Source of the DNA: Lachnospiraceae bacterium
GTDB lineage: Bacteria; Bacillota; Clostridia; Lachnospirales; Lachnospiraceae
Assembly: GCA_017524595.1 (NCBI GenBank)
Contig: JAFXVI010000106.1
Span: 1-47,697 of the forward strand
Reading direction: 5' to 3'
Length of the DNA: 47,697 nt
A program made the translations under genes and the position numbers. Shown here piece by piece: positions 8,281 to 16,894 of the stretch; the stretch's first letter is position 1; every line of letters starts with the position of its first letter. The notes beneath the pieces are model-generated. The model made no database searches. It was given only the letters and a program-made list of their open reading frames with translations, and was not told the DNA's origin.

Positions 8281-9099
8281 TCAGGTTGAGTACATCATCA
8301 GCGCAGCAGCGACTGCTGCATTTAATGATTCTACTTCTCCCTTCATCGGTATCTTAACATACTCATCCGCCAAAGCTGCTGTTTCATCACTTAATCCGCT
8401 GCCTTCGTTTCCTATCATAACGGCAGTCCTTGACCCGGCATCCACCTCGCGATAGCTTCTTGTTCCCTTTAAGTGCGCCGCCAGTACCTTAACTCCCTTT
8501 GCTTTCAGGCGCCCTATATCTCCTCTTAAATCTCCGCTGTATACTACCGGGACCCTGTATATCGAGCCCATCGTTGACCTTATGACCTTGGGATTGTACA
8601 TATCCACAGTCCCTTCATTAGCCAGGATAAAATCATACCCCGCAGCCTCAGCCGTTCTTATTATCGTTCCCAGGTTCCCGGGATCCTGAAGGTTCTCAAG
8701 GATAAGCACGTGGATATCCGACCTGTCCTTACTTAAGAGCAGTTCATTAAGTTTATGGCGCTTCTCCATTACAACAGTAAGTATCCCCTGCGGCGTCAAG
8801 GTATCCGACATCTTCTTAAACACCTGGTCGCTGACATCCGTATAACCTGTTTCCTTAAGCTTTAACGCACACTTTTTAAGTAACTGCGCCTCGTCATTCT
8901 TATCATCATATCTTGCGGCAATGTTTACCTTATCAAGAAGCCCCTCGCTTATATATACTTCCTTAATGCATGGCAAAGGCGCCTCCATGAACATCTTAAC
9001 GCCTTCTGCTGCAAAGGCATTCTGCTCACGACGCGCCTTACTGCTATTGTTTAGCTGAACTATGTTTTTGATATTATTGTTGGATGTGCTGGTTATCAT
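8281..9099 (-). CDS. TrmH/SpoU-family RNA 2'-O-methyltransferase
   Basis: A SAM-dependent ribose methyltransferase of the SPOUT class acting on rRNA or tRNA, 272 aa. An N-terminal substrate-binding domain (about 1-105, RlmB/L30e-like) precedes the knotted catalytic domain. All three motifs are visible: motif 1 ENLQDPGNLGTIIRTAEAAG, motif 2 VMIGNEGSGLSDE, and motif 3 IPMKGEVESLNAAVAAALMMY. The closest well-known relatives are the RlmB/TsnR-type 23S rRNA enzymes, but the exact target base cannot be read from sequence. No clear Shine-Dalgarno sequence precedes the ATG. It lies 48 bp after pfkA, and its stop abuts a dispersed repeat. Confidence 0.9.
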   Translation of the reverse strand: MITSTSNNNIKNIVQLNNSSKARREQNAFAAEGVKMFMEAPLPCIKEVYISEGLLDKVNIAARYDDKNDEAQLLKKCALKLKETGYTDVSDQVFKKMSDTLTPQGILTVVMEKRHKLNELLLSKDRSDIHVLILENLQDPGNLGTIIRTAEAAGYDFILANEGTVDMYNPKVIRSTMGSIYRVPVVYSGDLRGDIGRLKAKGVKVLAAHLKGTRSYREVDAGSRTAVMIGNEGSGLSDETAALADEYVKIPMKGEVESLNAAVAAALMMYST

Positions 9100-9147
9100 A
9101 TTTATTTAAACAACACGGATCACTCCGTTCTTTGCTCCCGTATCGTA

Positions 9148-10122
9148 CTAAATACTCAGTGATTTTGTAACCTCGTATTCATACTCAGGGATGTCCTTCT
9201 GCATAGCCAGAGCTTCGTCTATGTCAAAATCACAATATTCTCCGTGCTTATACCCTACTACCCTGTTTGTCTTGCCTGCACACAGAAGGTCAGCTGCATA
9301 TGCACCCATCATTGAACCGTAATATCTGTCCTTACAGGTTGGTGAACCGCCTCGCTGCATGTATCCTAAGATAGTCGCCCTTGTCTCAACGCCGGTAGCC
9401 GCTTCGATACGTCTTGCCATGGAAGTCGAATGTCCTATGCCTTCGGCATTTATGATAAGATGATGGGTCTTGCCTTTCTTGCGGTTATTGATAATGTTAT
9501 TGATTATCTCCTGTTCCTTGAACTGGTATTTTTCAGGAAGCAGTATATCTTCGGCACCCGATGCAACGCCGCACCACAGTGCTATATAACCTGCGTTACG
9601 TCCCATAACCTCTATTATCGAACATCTCTCATGTGAAGAAGACGTATCCCTTACCTTATCTATGGCTTCCATTGCCGTATTTACCGCCGTATCAAAGCCA
9701 ATGGTATAATCGGTGCAGGCTATGTCAAGGTCTATGGTCCCCGGAATGCCTATCGTATTGATTCCGTGAGCCGCCAGTGCCTGGGCTCCCCTGTAGGAAC
9801 CGTCGCCTCCTATAACGACAAGGCCGTCAATGCCATGCTTTCTGCATATTTCGGCTCCTTTTTCCTGGCCTTCCGGAGTCTTGAACTCATCACACCTTGC
9901 AGTACGAAGGATAGTCCCGCCCTTCTGGATTATATCTGATACATCACGGGGACTCATCACATCCATTTCCTCATTGAGCAGCCCCTGATAGCCTTTCTGT
10001 ATACCGATGACTTTTTTACCGTTGGATATGGCTCTTCTTACAACCGCCCTTATCGCTGCGTTCATGCCGGGAGCATCTCCACCGCTTGTGAGTACCGCAA
10101 CCGTATTTATCTCTTTTGTCAT
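9148..10122 (-). CDS. pfkA: ATP-dependent 6-phosphofructokinase
   Basis: Phosphorylates fructose-6-phosphate to the 1,6-bisphosphate, the committed step of glycolysis. The 324-aa protein has the ATP motif TSGGDAPGMNA (12-22), GGDGSYRGAQAL, the catalytic segment GIPGTIDLDIACTDYTIGFD (Asp131, Asp133), DTSSSHERCSIIEVMGRNAG and LGYMQRGGSPTCKDR. The catalytic segment departs from the textbook TIDNDI.GTDYTIG at two positions: Leu for Asn and Cys for Gly. Both key aspartates remain. It follows dnaE by 68 bp; dnaE-pfkA linkage is common in Firmicutes. The start has GGAGG. Confidence 0.95.
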   Translation of the reverse strand: MTKEINTVAVLTSGGDAPGMNAAIRAVVRRAISNGKKVIGIQKGYQGLLNEEMDVMSPRDVSDIIQKGGTILRTARCDEFKTPEGQEKGAEICRKHGIDGLVVIGGDGSYRGAQALAAHGINTIGIPGTIDLDIACTDYTIGFDTAVNTAMEAIDKVRDTSSSHERCSIIEVMGRNAGYIALWCGVASGAEDILLPEKYQFKEQEIINNIINNRKKGKTHHLIINAEGIGHSTSMARRIEAATGVETRATILGYMQRGGSPTCKDRYYGSMMGAYAADLLCAGKTNRVVGYKHGEYCDFDIDEALAMQKDIPEYEYEVTKSLSI

Positions 10123-10190
10123 AACAAACCTCCGATAAAACTACCTTTTTCAATAATACTTCTTTTACCGGCTCTTTTCAACTCAAACCG

Positions 10191-13100
10191 CTAAACTGCC
10201 ATAATATTTCCTTCTCCGAACATATCCGTCAGTTTACCTATCAGATCCTTGTCAGCCCTAACGCTCATGTTAAGCGGAAGCTCCTTCTTCTGCTTTGTTT
10301 CTTCTATATATATTACTACTCGATCCCTTCCGTCCGAACCATATAGAACATTATTCAGTTCCTGCTCTCTTGTAAGATAATCATCCATCCTGGCAAACTT
10401 GATCCACAGCTTCTTTGGCATCTCATCAAAAAGGGTTATCTGATCACATATGACCTTGGCGTCCTTCTCCTCCTCTGCAGATACTCTTCCTGTAATGAAC
10501 ACCTTACTGTTTTCAATGAGTTTGGCTGAATTCTTTGCATAATCCTTCGGCCATACTATGACCTCCACCGTCCCTACCAGATCCTCGAGACTTAAGAATG
10601 CCATCATTTCACCCTTTTTGGTATATTTTATCGTCCTGCTCTCGATGACTCCGCCGACAGTGACTTTTTTCCCGTCTGTTACCCTGACTGATTTTGATTC
10701 CTCATCATATACAAAATCACTCGTTGTATTGGTCACATGCTTCTTCCACAGCGCTTCATCTGCTTCCAGCGGATGTCCGCTTACATACGTTCCGAGTATC
10801 TCCTTCTCATAGCTTAACAGCTCTTCCTTCTCATATTCACCGATATCCGGCATGTGTACTTCGTAATCTTCCGCGGCTTCATCAGGTAAAATGTCAAACA
10901 GCGACATCTGTCCTTCAAGATTATTCTTGCGTTCATTGGCTATACTCTCTATTATCCGCGAATATACCGCCATCTTCTGCTTCCTGGTGCCCGGAAGTCC
11001 GTCAAGCGCCCCTGCCTTTATGAAGTTCTCTATCGTTCTCTTGTTTATTTCCTTATTGGTAAACCGCGAAATGAAATCCTTGAGATTCCTGTATCTTCCA
11101 CCTGCTTCTCTCTCGGCTATGACTGCCTCGACAACCGGCCAGCCGACGCCCTTTATGGAAGCCAGCCCGTACCTTATCTCGCTGCCGGATACGGAGAATC
11201 CTCCCACTCCTTCATTGATGTCTGGAGGCAGTATACTTATCCCCATCGCTTTACAGGTATATATGTACAGGGATACCTTGTTGAAATTATCTATAACGCT
11301 CGTCATAAGGGCTGCCATGAACTCCACCGGATAATAGTGCTTAAGCCAGGCCGTCTGATACGCCACAACCGCATATGCAGCAGCGTGTGATTTATTAAAT
11401 GCGTATTTGGCAAAATCCATCATCTCATCATAGATATGGTTGGCCACATTTTCACTTATTCCCTTGGATACGCAGCCCGGAACGCTCTCTTCCTTATTAC
11501 CGTATACGAAGTTATGCCTCTCCTTCTCCATTACAGACTGCTTCTTCTTGCTCATGGCACGGCGTACAAGGTCGCTCCTTCCGAGAGTATACCCGCCCAG
11601 GTCTCTTACTATCTGCATAACCTGTTCCTGATACACTATACATCCGTATGTTGGCTTAAGTATCGGCTCAAGCTGAGGACAGTCATAAGTGATCGTATCA
11701 GTTGCATTCTTACCCTTGATATATTGAGGTATAAAATCCATAGGCCCCGGACGATACAGTGATATCCCGGCTATGATATCCTCCATGGACTGCGGCTTGA
11801 GTTCTTTCATGAATCCTTTCATTCCGCCGCTTTCCAGCTGGAATATACCGTCTGTCTTGCCCGTACCTATATATTCAAAGACTGCCTTGTCATTATAATC
11901 TATGGCAGAAATATCGATAGGCTTCCCTTCACTCTCAGATGCCAATGCCACCGCATCCTTGATGACCGAAAGGTTTCTCAGCCCCAGAAAATCCATCTTA
12001 AGAAGTCCTAGCTCCTCAAGGGTAGTCATTACATACTGGGTTGTTATCGTACCGTCGGATCCGCGGGACAGAGGCACATATTCATCGGCAGCCTCCGGAC
12101 AGATGACAACACCCGCCGCATGCATGGATGTATGCCTGGGAAGACCCTCCAGCCTCATGCACATATCTATAAGCTTACGGGCCTGCTCATCACTGTCATA
12201 TAACTGCTTAAACTCCTGCCCGTAATCCAGAGTCTTCTGTAAAGTAATGTTAAGCTCATTAGGTATAAGCTTTGCGATCGTATCACAATATGAATAAGGA
12301 AGGTCCATTGCGCGTCCCACATCCCTTACGACGCCCTTGGCAGCCATCGTACCGAAGGTTACGATCTGCACAACCTTCTCCTTTCCGTACTTCTCAACAA
12401 CATAGTCTATGACTTTCTGACGTCCTTCAGGCTCAAAATCAATATCGATATCAGGCATAGTCACACGCTCGGGGTTAAGAAAGCGCTCAAACAGCAGGTT
12501 ATATCTTATCGGATCTATGTCAGTTATCTCAAGGCAGTAGGATACTATGCTACCTGCTGCCGAACCTCGCCCCGGCCCTACGGCAACGTCATGAGTCTTG
12601 GCATAATTGATGAAATCCCATACTATAAGGAAATAATCAACAAAACCCATTGTCTTTATAGTATCAAGCTCATAATCCATGCGCTCTTCAAGCTCGCTGC
12701 CATGATCCGGATAACGCCTGTCAAGTCCCTTAAAGCACAGTTCCCTTAAATACTCAAATGCTGTATATCCTTCAGGAAGTTCGAACTTCGGCAGCTTATA
12801 CTCGCCGAATTCGATCTCCACATTGCATCTGTCTGCGATCTTCTGCGTATTATCTATGGCTTCAAGGGCATACGGGAACAGTGAGCGCATCTCGTCCTCT
12901 GACTTAATATAAAATTGTCCTCCTTCATAGCGCAGCCTGTCTTCATCCTGAACCTTCTTACCGGTCTGGATGCACAGCAGGATATCGTGACTTTCTGCAT
13001 CCTCCGCATAAGTATAATGAACATCGTTGGTAGCTATAAGAGGGATATCAAGCTCCTTGCTCATCCTCATAAGACCTGCGTTTACGGTTTTCTGATCCGC

Positions 13101-13640
13101 AATACCGTGATCCTGCAGTTCCAGGAAATAATTGCCTTCGCCAAAACAGTTAAGATGCTTAAGTGCAGCCTCCTTGGCTTCATCGTATAAACCCTTTGCA
13201 AGCAGGCGTTGAACCTCGCCGGCAAGGCAGGCGGAGCTGCATATTATGCCCTCATGATACTCCTTTAGTACCTCCATATCCACACGGGGCCTGTAATAAT
13301 ACCCGTCAACAAAGCCCTTGCTTACGATCTTGCACAGATTATGATAACCCATGTTATTCTCTGCCAGCAGTATCAGATGATGGTATCTGTCATCACCGGG
13401 ATTACTCTCCTTATCAAATCGGCTGTTCGGCGCAACATATACTTCACATCCGATTATCGGCTTGATCCCCGCTTCCCTGGCCGCCCGGTAAAAATCGATC
13501 GCTCCGTACATTACGCCATGATCGGTTATCGCCGCAGCGTTCATACCCAGTTCCTTTACCCTGTGGACATATTCTTTTATCTTATTGGAACCATCCAGAA
13601 GCGAGAACTCCGTATGGCTGTGCAGATGAACGAATGACAT
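10191..13640 (-). CDS. dnaE: DNA polymerase III alpha subunit (DnaE)
   Basis: A 1149-aa C-family replicative DNA polymerase. The N-terminal PHP domain is seen in FVHLHSHTEFSLLDG and AAITDHGVMYGA. The palm contains the catalytic PDIDIDFEPEGR motif and the GPGRGSAAGS segment. Fingers, the beta-clamp/HhH region and a C-terminal OB-fold nucleic-acid domain (about residues 960-1070, VTVGGVIESRTIKYTKKG) follow. It lacks the embedded exonuclease of PolC, so it is the DnaE class. In low-GC Gram-positives, DnaE usually extends primers beside PolC. The start has AGGGAGG. Probably leads a dnaE-pfkA-SpoU-proC transcript. Confidence 0.97.
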   Translation of the reverse strand: MSFVHLHSHTEFSLLDGSNKIKEYVHRVKELGMNAAAITDHGVMYGAIDFYRAAREAGIKPIIGCEVYVAPNSRFDKESNPGDDRYHHLILLAENNMGYHNLCKIVSKGFVDGYYYRPRVDMEVLKEYHEGIICSSACLAGEVQRLLAKGLYDEAKEAALKHLNCFGEGNYFLELQDHGIADQKTVNAGLMRMSKELDIPLIATNDVHYTYAEDAESHDILLCIQTGKKVQDEDRLRYEGGQFYIKSEDEMRSLFPYALEAIDNTQKIADRCNVEIEFGEYKLPKFELPEGYTAFEYLRELCFKGLDRRYPDHGSELEERMDYELDTIKTMGFVDYFLIVWDFINYAKTHDVAVGPGRGSAAGSIVSYCLEITDIDPIRYNLLFERFLNPERVTMPDIDIDFEPEGRQKVIDYVVEKYGKEKVVQIVTFGTMAAKGVVRDVGRAMDLPYSYCDTIAKLIPNELNITLQKTLDYGQEFKQLYDSDEQARKLIDMCMRLEGLPRHTSMHAAGVVICPEAADEYVPLSRGSDGTITTQYVMTTLEELGLLKMDFLGLRNLSVIKDAVALASESEGKPIDISAIDYNDKAVFEYIGTGKTDGIFQLESGGMKGFMKELKPQSMEDIIAGISLYRPGPMDFIPQYIKGKNATDTITYDCPQLEPILKPTYGCIVYQEQVMQIVRDLGGYTLGRSDLVRRAMSKKKQSVMEKERHNFVYGNKEESVPGCVSKGISENVANHIYDEMMDFAKYAFNKSHAAAYAVVAYQTAWLKHYYPVEFMAALMTSVIDNFNKVSLYIYTCKAMGISILPPDINEGVGGFSVSGSEIRYGLASIKGVGWPVVEAVIAEREAGGRYRNLKDFISRFTNKEINKRTIENFIKAGALDGLPGTRKQKMAVYSRIIESIANERKNNLEGQMSLFDILPDEAAEDYEVHMPDIGEYEKEELLSYEKEILGTYVSGHPLEADEALWKKHVTNTTSDFVYDEESKSVRVTDGKKVTVGGVIESRTIKYTKKGEMMAFLSLEDLVGTVEVIVWPKDYAKNSAKLIENSKVFITGRVSAEEEKDAKVICDQITLFDEMPKKLWIKFARMDDYLTREQELNNVLYGSDGRDRVVIYIEETKQKKELPLNMSVRADKDLIGKLTDMFGEGNIMAV

Positions 13641-13667
13641 GAAGATACCTCCCTTGTTCCATCCATA

Positions 13668-13676
13668 ATCATACCA
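13668..13676 (-). promoter_or_regulatory. Possible extended -10 promoter element for dnaE
   Basis: The minus strand reads TGGTATGAT, a TGn-extended -10, 28 bp upstream of the dnaE start. No good -35 box is seen at the expected distance. Confidence 0.35.
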
Positions 13677-13720
13677 TAAAGCACTTGTTTGTTATAGACT
13701 CAAATCATGGTTTAAGCAAA

Positions 13721-13767
13721 TAAAAATCCGGCAGACATATCCTTAATAACCACGATATATCTGCCGG
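13721..13767 (-). terminator. Intrinsic terminator of metK
   Basis: A 13-bp stem, CCGGCAGATATAT against ATATGTCTGCCGG on the minus strand with one mismatch, is followed by ATTTTTATTT. It begins 34 bp after the metK stop. Confidence 0.88.
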
Positions 13768-13801
13768 TCATGATTTTATAATTTTAAGAAACGAACTTAT
13801 C

Positions 13802-14983
13802 TTACAGGTACTTCTTTAAGGTATCAACCTTGTCAAGTGCTTCCCACGGAAGATCAAGATCATTACGTCCGAAATGTCCATAAGCAGCTGTCTGCTTGTA
13901 GATAGGACGACGGAGGTTAAGCATCTTGATTATCCCTGCCGGACGGAGATCAAAGTTCTCACGTACTATCTCAACAAGCTTATCATCAGCTATTTTGCCT
14001 GTTCCGAAAGTATCTATCATTATCGAAGTAGGCTGTGCAACACCGATTGCGTATGACAGCTGGATCTCACATTTATCTGCAAGGCCTGCGGCTACTATGT
14101 TCTTCGCAACGTATCTTGCCGCATATGCACCCGAGCGGTCAACCTTGGTGCAGTCCTTACCGGAAAATGCTCCGCCGCCGTGACGTGCGTATCCGCCGTA
14201 GGTATCCACTATTATCTTACGACCTGTAAGACCCGCATCACCGTGAGGTCCGCCTATAACGAAGCGGCCTGTGGGATTGATAAAGAACTTCGTCTTATCA
14301 TCTATAAGTTCCTTGGGAAGTACCGGATCAAATACATACTTCTTTATATCCTCATGTATCTGCTCCTGGGTAACATCTTCATCATGCTGGGTTGAAAGCA
14401 CTACAGCCTCGAGCCTTAAAGGCTTGCCGTTCTCATCATACTCAACCGATACCTGGCTCTTGCCGTCGGGCCTTAAATACTTAAGGGTTCCGTCCTTGCG
14501 CACCTCAGTAAGCTTCTTTGCAAGCTTATGCGCAAGTGAGATCGGATAAGGCATGTATTCTTCCGTCTCGTTGGTAGCAAATCCAAACATCATGCCCTGG
14601 TCGCCGGCTCCTGTATCAAGGTCATCTGTAAGAGATCCCTGCTTTGCCTCAAGTGCCTTATCAACGCCCATTGCTATATCGCTTGACTGCTCATCTATTG
14701 CAACAAGCACCGCACAGGTATTGCCGTCAAAACCATATTCCGATTTGGTATATCCTATCTCCTTTACTGTGTCGCGGACTACCTTCTGCATGTCCACATA
14801 TGCGTTCGTGGTTATCTCACCGGTGATGAGCACGAATCCTGTACAGCATGCAGACTCACATGCCACACGGCTCATCGGATCCTGTTGTATGCAGGCATCT
14901 AGTATCGCGTCTGAGATAGCATCGCACACCTTATCCGGATGTCCCTCGGTTACTGACTCCGAAGTAAATAAATACTTTTCCAT
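13802..14983 (-). CDS. metK: S-adenosylmethionine synthetase
   Basis: Makes SAM from methionine and ATP. The 393-aa product has the N-terminal [24 protein letters not shown] (His and Asp of the ATP site), [12 protein letters not shown], the P-loop-like segment [19 protein letters not shown] and the C-terminal [13 protein letters not shown]. The start is the ATG at 14981-14983, preceded by AAAGGAG. A frame extending upstream to 15007 has no family similarity. Expression should be governed by the S-box riboswitch at 15172-15267 and its terminator at 15119-15145. Confidence 0.97.
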   Translation of the reverse strand: MEKYLFTSESVTEGHPDKVCDAISDAILDACIQQDPMSRVACESACCTGFVLITGEITTNAYVDMQKVVRDTVKEIGYTKSEYGFDGNTCAVLVAIDEQSSDIAMGVDKALEAKQGSLTDDLDTGAGDQGMMFGFATNETEEYMPYPISLAHKLAKKLTEVRKDGTLKYLRPDGKSQVSVEYDENGKPLRLEAVVLSTQHDEDVTQEQIHEDIKKYVFDPVLPKELIDDKTKFFINPTGRFVIGGPHGDAGLTGRKIIVDTYGGYARHGGGAFSGKDCTKVDRSGAYAARYVAKNIVAAGLADKCEIQLSYAIGVAQPTSIMIDTFGTGKIADDKLVEIVRENFDLRPAGIIKMLNLRRPIYKQTAAYGHFGRNDLDLPWEALDKVDTLKKYL

Positions 14984-15002
14984 CTTTTCTCCTTTCTGTT
15001 TC

Positions 15003-15110
15003 CCCATCTCACATGACTGTACGGGCTGTATTAATGTAATAACCGATAGTACCTATCAGCTTAAGTCCGGTAACTTCCGGATACCCGGCACTCAGCTATG
15101 TGTCGATGGG
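15003..15110 (-). other. Structured leader segment between the SAM-riboswitch terminator and metK
   Basis: On the minus strand CCCATC (15105-15110) can pair with GATGGG (15003-15008). This closes a 108-nt domain just 7 nt upstream of the metK Shine-Dalgarno sequence. Inside are the hairpins TCCGG-AAGTTA-CCGGA and GATAG-GTA-CTATC. The S-box aptamer and terminator do not need this segment. I do not recognise it as a known RNA class. Confidence 0.4.
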
Positions 15111-15118
15111 TTTTCTGT

Positions 15119-15145
15119 AAAAAAATATCCGCTTAAATAAGCGGA
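15119..15145 (-). terminator. Riboswitch-controlled terminator upstream of metK
   Basis: The minus strand has TCCGCTT-ATTT-AAGCGGA followed by ATATTTTTTT. It lies 26 nt after the SAM aptamer and is the expected expression platform: SAM binding should favour this hairpin and stop transcription before metK. Confidence 0.85.
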
Positions 15146-15171
15146 ATTGACAGTTATCTGATAATCAAATC

Positions 15172-15267
15172 CTCTTATTGCTCGATTACTCGCTCAGGTT
15201 GGCACCTTCCTTACGGGGTTGCCGTGGCTTCACAGATCCTATGTACCTCCACCACTCTGAATAAGAG
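15172..15267 (-). ncRNA. SAM-I (S-box) riboswitch
   Basis: The minus strand carries the S-box core. P1 CTCTTAT pairs with ATAAGAG (15261-15267 with 15172-15178). The conserved AGAGTGGTGGAGG and TGTGAAGCCACGGCAACC segments follow, then GGAAGGTGCCAACC and GAGCGAG. This matches class SAM-I aptamers that control methionine and SAM genes in Gram-positives. It precedes a terminator and metK, so high SAM should switch metK off. Confidence 0.95.
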
Positions 15268-15301
15268 ATTCAAAACAATATTAAATTATCTTATCGGTGA
15301 T

Positions 15302-15330
15302 AGGATACTATCTTTATATGGATAAGTCAA
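15302..15330 (-). promoter_or_regulatory. Sigma-A promoter for the metK leader
   Basis: Minus-strand TTGACT (15325-15330), a 17-bp spacer and TATCCT (15302-15307). It lies 35 bp upstream of the SAM aptamer. Confidence 0.75.
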
Positions 15331-15406
15331 GTTATTCTATGCTAATCCATTGAATCTTTTGGTTGCATTAAATAAGTTAATTACTAGCATTCAGTTTGAT
15401 TAAGAA

Positions 15407-16573
15407 TCAATCCGCCTCACTTCCCCAATCTTTCCATGAAACATAAGTTATATCGTTAATATCACATGAAATCTCTCCAAGATAGAACACCTTGCCCTTT
15501 GTAGTATCCTGCCTGATATCAACATACTTGCGAACATTTGCTGAGCTTTTTTTATCCAGATCACCTTTGCTCTTAACCTCTATTGCAAAAGATTTCTTCC
15601 AGTCTGCAATTATATCCACCTCAAATCCGTTTTTGTCCCTAAAGTAAGTTATATTGGGCTTCCTTGCCTGATTGTAGCGATTCTTAAGTATCTCGGCAAC
15701 AGCCATTGTTTCAACAACTGCTCCCTTATGGTCGCTTAGAAGCAATTCTTCTTTTGATTCAATCCTAAGCAAATGGCACATAAGACCCGGATCGACAAAG
15801 TACAATTTCGGAGTCTTTATAATTTTTTTCCCGAGATTGTTACAATCAGGTTCTATAAGATGTATTATAAATGATGCTTCCAATATCGAACACCAATTTT
15901 TGATTGTTACTGCGGATACCCCTATACTCCGTGAAATGCTTTCGTAATTGAGTATCTGACCACTGTATAAAGCGCATATTTGGACAAACTTCCGGAAGGT
16001 GCTTAGATTAGATGAGTTAATCTGATCCTTAATATCCAAATCAAGATATGTATCTACATAGCTTTCAAACCAATCATCTGTATAATACCTTTTGTCGGGA
16101 TCATGCAAAGGTGGATAAAATCCTTTTAAAGCCAAATCATAAGGATCTTTTGGCAAAAGATTTGCTTCATTTAATTCCCTGATAGAAAAAGGCAGGAGCT
16201 TCAAAAAACCAACCCGACCCGCGAGACTGTCGGTAATATTTTCCCTTAGACGGAACTGGCTTGAACCTGTCAGAATGAATTTCCCTGGGTTATGTATATT
16301 CTGATCAACGAATAGCTTAACTGCATCAAATATTCCGGGAACTTTTTGAGCTTCATCTATAATTACTCCGTTAGGAAAAGCCTTTATAAAATCCTCCGGA
16401 CTGGACTCAGCCAGTTCACGATAGTTTTTAGAGTCAAACGAAACATATTTCTTATCAGGGAAAGCTGCCTTAACCAAAGTAGACTTTCCACTTTGCCTTG
16501 GGCCGGTCACTGCCACTACCGGAAATTGTTCAGCTAACCGCAATATCGCTTCATAGGAATCTCTATTTATCAT
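15407..16573 (-). CDS. ATP-binding protein, AAA_14 plus DUF4143 domains
   Basis: A 388-aa protein of the widespread AAA/DUF4143 family, whose biological role is not settled. The N-terminal P-loop VTGPRQSGKSTLV and Walker B GVIIDEAQKVP are followed by the sensor segment FILTGSSQFRL. A winged-helix-like middle comes next. The C-terminal DUF4143 region has a PD-(D/E)XK-like pattern: ETMAVAEIL, then FEVDIIADW, then AIEVKSKG. The start ATG at 16571-16573 has GGAGAG; the frame upstream is not conserved. It is a single gene between metK and the HD-GYP gene, with tandem repeats over its promoter. Such genes are often accessory and patchily distributed. Confidence 0.88.
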   Translation of the reverse strand: MINRDSYEAILRLAEQFPVVAVTGPRQSGKSTLVKAAFPDKKYVSFDSKNYRELAESSPEDFIKAFPNGVIIDEAQKVPGIFDAVKLFVDQNIHNPGKFILTGSSQFRLRENITDSLAGRVGFLKLLPFSIRELNEANLLPKDPYDLALKGFYPPLHDPDKRYYTDDWFESYVDTYLDLDIKDQINSSNLSTFRKFVQICALYSGQILNYESISRSIGVSAVTIKNWCSILEASFIIHLIEPDCNNLGKKIIKTPKLYFVDPGLMCHLLRIESKEELLLSDHKGAVVETMAVAEILKNRYNQARKPNITYFRDKNGFEVDIIADWKKSFAIEVKSKGDLDKKSSANVRKYVDIRQDTTKGKVFYLGEISCDINDITYVSWKDWGSEAD

Positions 16574-16588
16574 GATCTCTCCATTTTT

Positions 16589-16663
16589 AGGATAATCCAA
16601 AGTTTAAATCTAAGATAATCTAAAGTTTAACATCAGGATAATACAAAGTCAATATGTGGATAA
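16589..16663. repeat. Tandem 22-24 bp operator-like repeats upstream of the DUF4143 ATPase
   Basis: Three units share the core GATAATNYAAAGT: 16589-16612, 16613-16634 and 16635-16656. A partial fourth, TGGATAATT, starts at 16657. The array covers the predicted promoter of the ATPase gene and ends 16 bp from its start codon. Period and position suggest binding sites for an unidentified regulator. Confidence 0.65.
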
Positions 16664-16781
16664 TTAATATAAATACTCGGATATGTCCTAATTCCATCAA
16701 TATTCCATATACCTCTTTCTTCCAACCCGGAAAAGTATCCGATGTTGCCAGAATAACATCCTCGGCTTTCGTAACAAGCAA
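16620..16781 (-). CDS. Possible 53-aa small ORF or gene remnant upstream of the DUF4143 ATPase
   Basis: A TTG-started frame with AAAGGGGG 3 nt upstream encodes 53 residues, beginning MLVTKAEDVILATSDTFPGW. The first 35 residues look protein-like. The last 17 are a hydrophobic run encoded within the tandem repeats. It could be a truncated remnant of a longer gene or chance. The segment is not otherwise explained, and I recognise no homologue. Confidence 0.25.
   Translation of the reverse strand: MLVTKAEDVILATSDTFPGWKKEVYGILMELGHIRVFILIIHILTLYYPDVKL
16624..16652 (-). promoter_or_regulatory. Candidate promoter of the DUF4143 ATPase gene
   Basis: Minus-strand TTGACT (16647-16652), a 17-bp spacer and TAAACT (16624-16629). 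Both boxes are embedded in the tandem repeats, so repeat-binding proteins would compete with RNA polymerase. Confidence 0.55.
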
Positions 16782-16810
16782 TTACCCCCTTTAAGGTTCT
16801 TTATTTTCCG

Positions 16811-16839
16811 TTGACTTTTCCTCAGAAAATTTTTATACT
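16811..16839 (+). promoter_or_regulatory. Sigma-A promoter of the HD-GYP gene
   Basis: TTGACT (16811-16816), a 17-bp spacer and TATACT (16834-16839) on the plus strand, about 55 bp upstream of the start codon. Confidence 0.8.
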
Positions 16840-16894
16840 TAATTTGTATATTTGTATTAAAATGTGACATAATTTTTGAATACCGAGAGAAAAT

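Noticed and set aside
9112..9126. ACGGA/TCCGT hairpin after pfkA as a terminator
   Set aside because: Short stem, mixed downstream bases; transcription probably continues into the methyltransferase gene.
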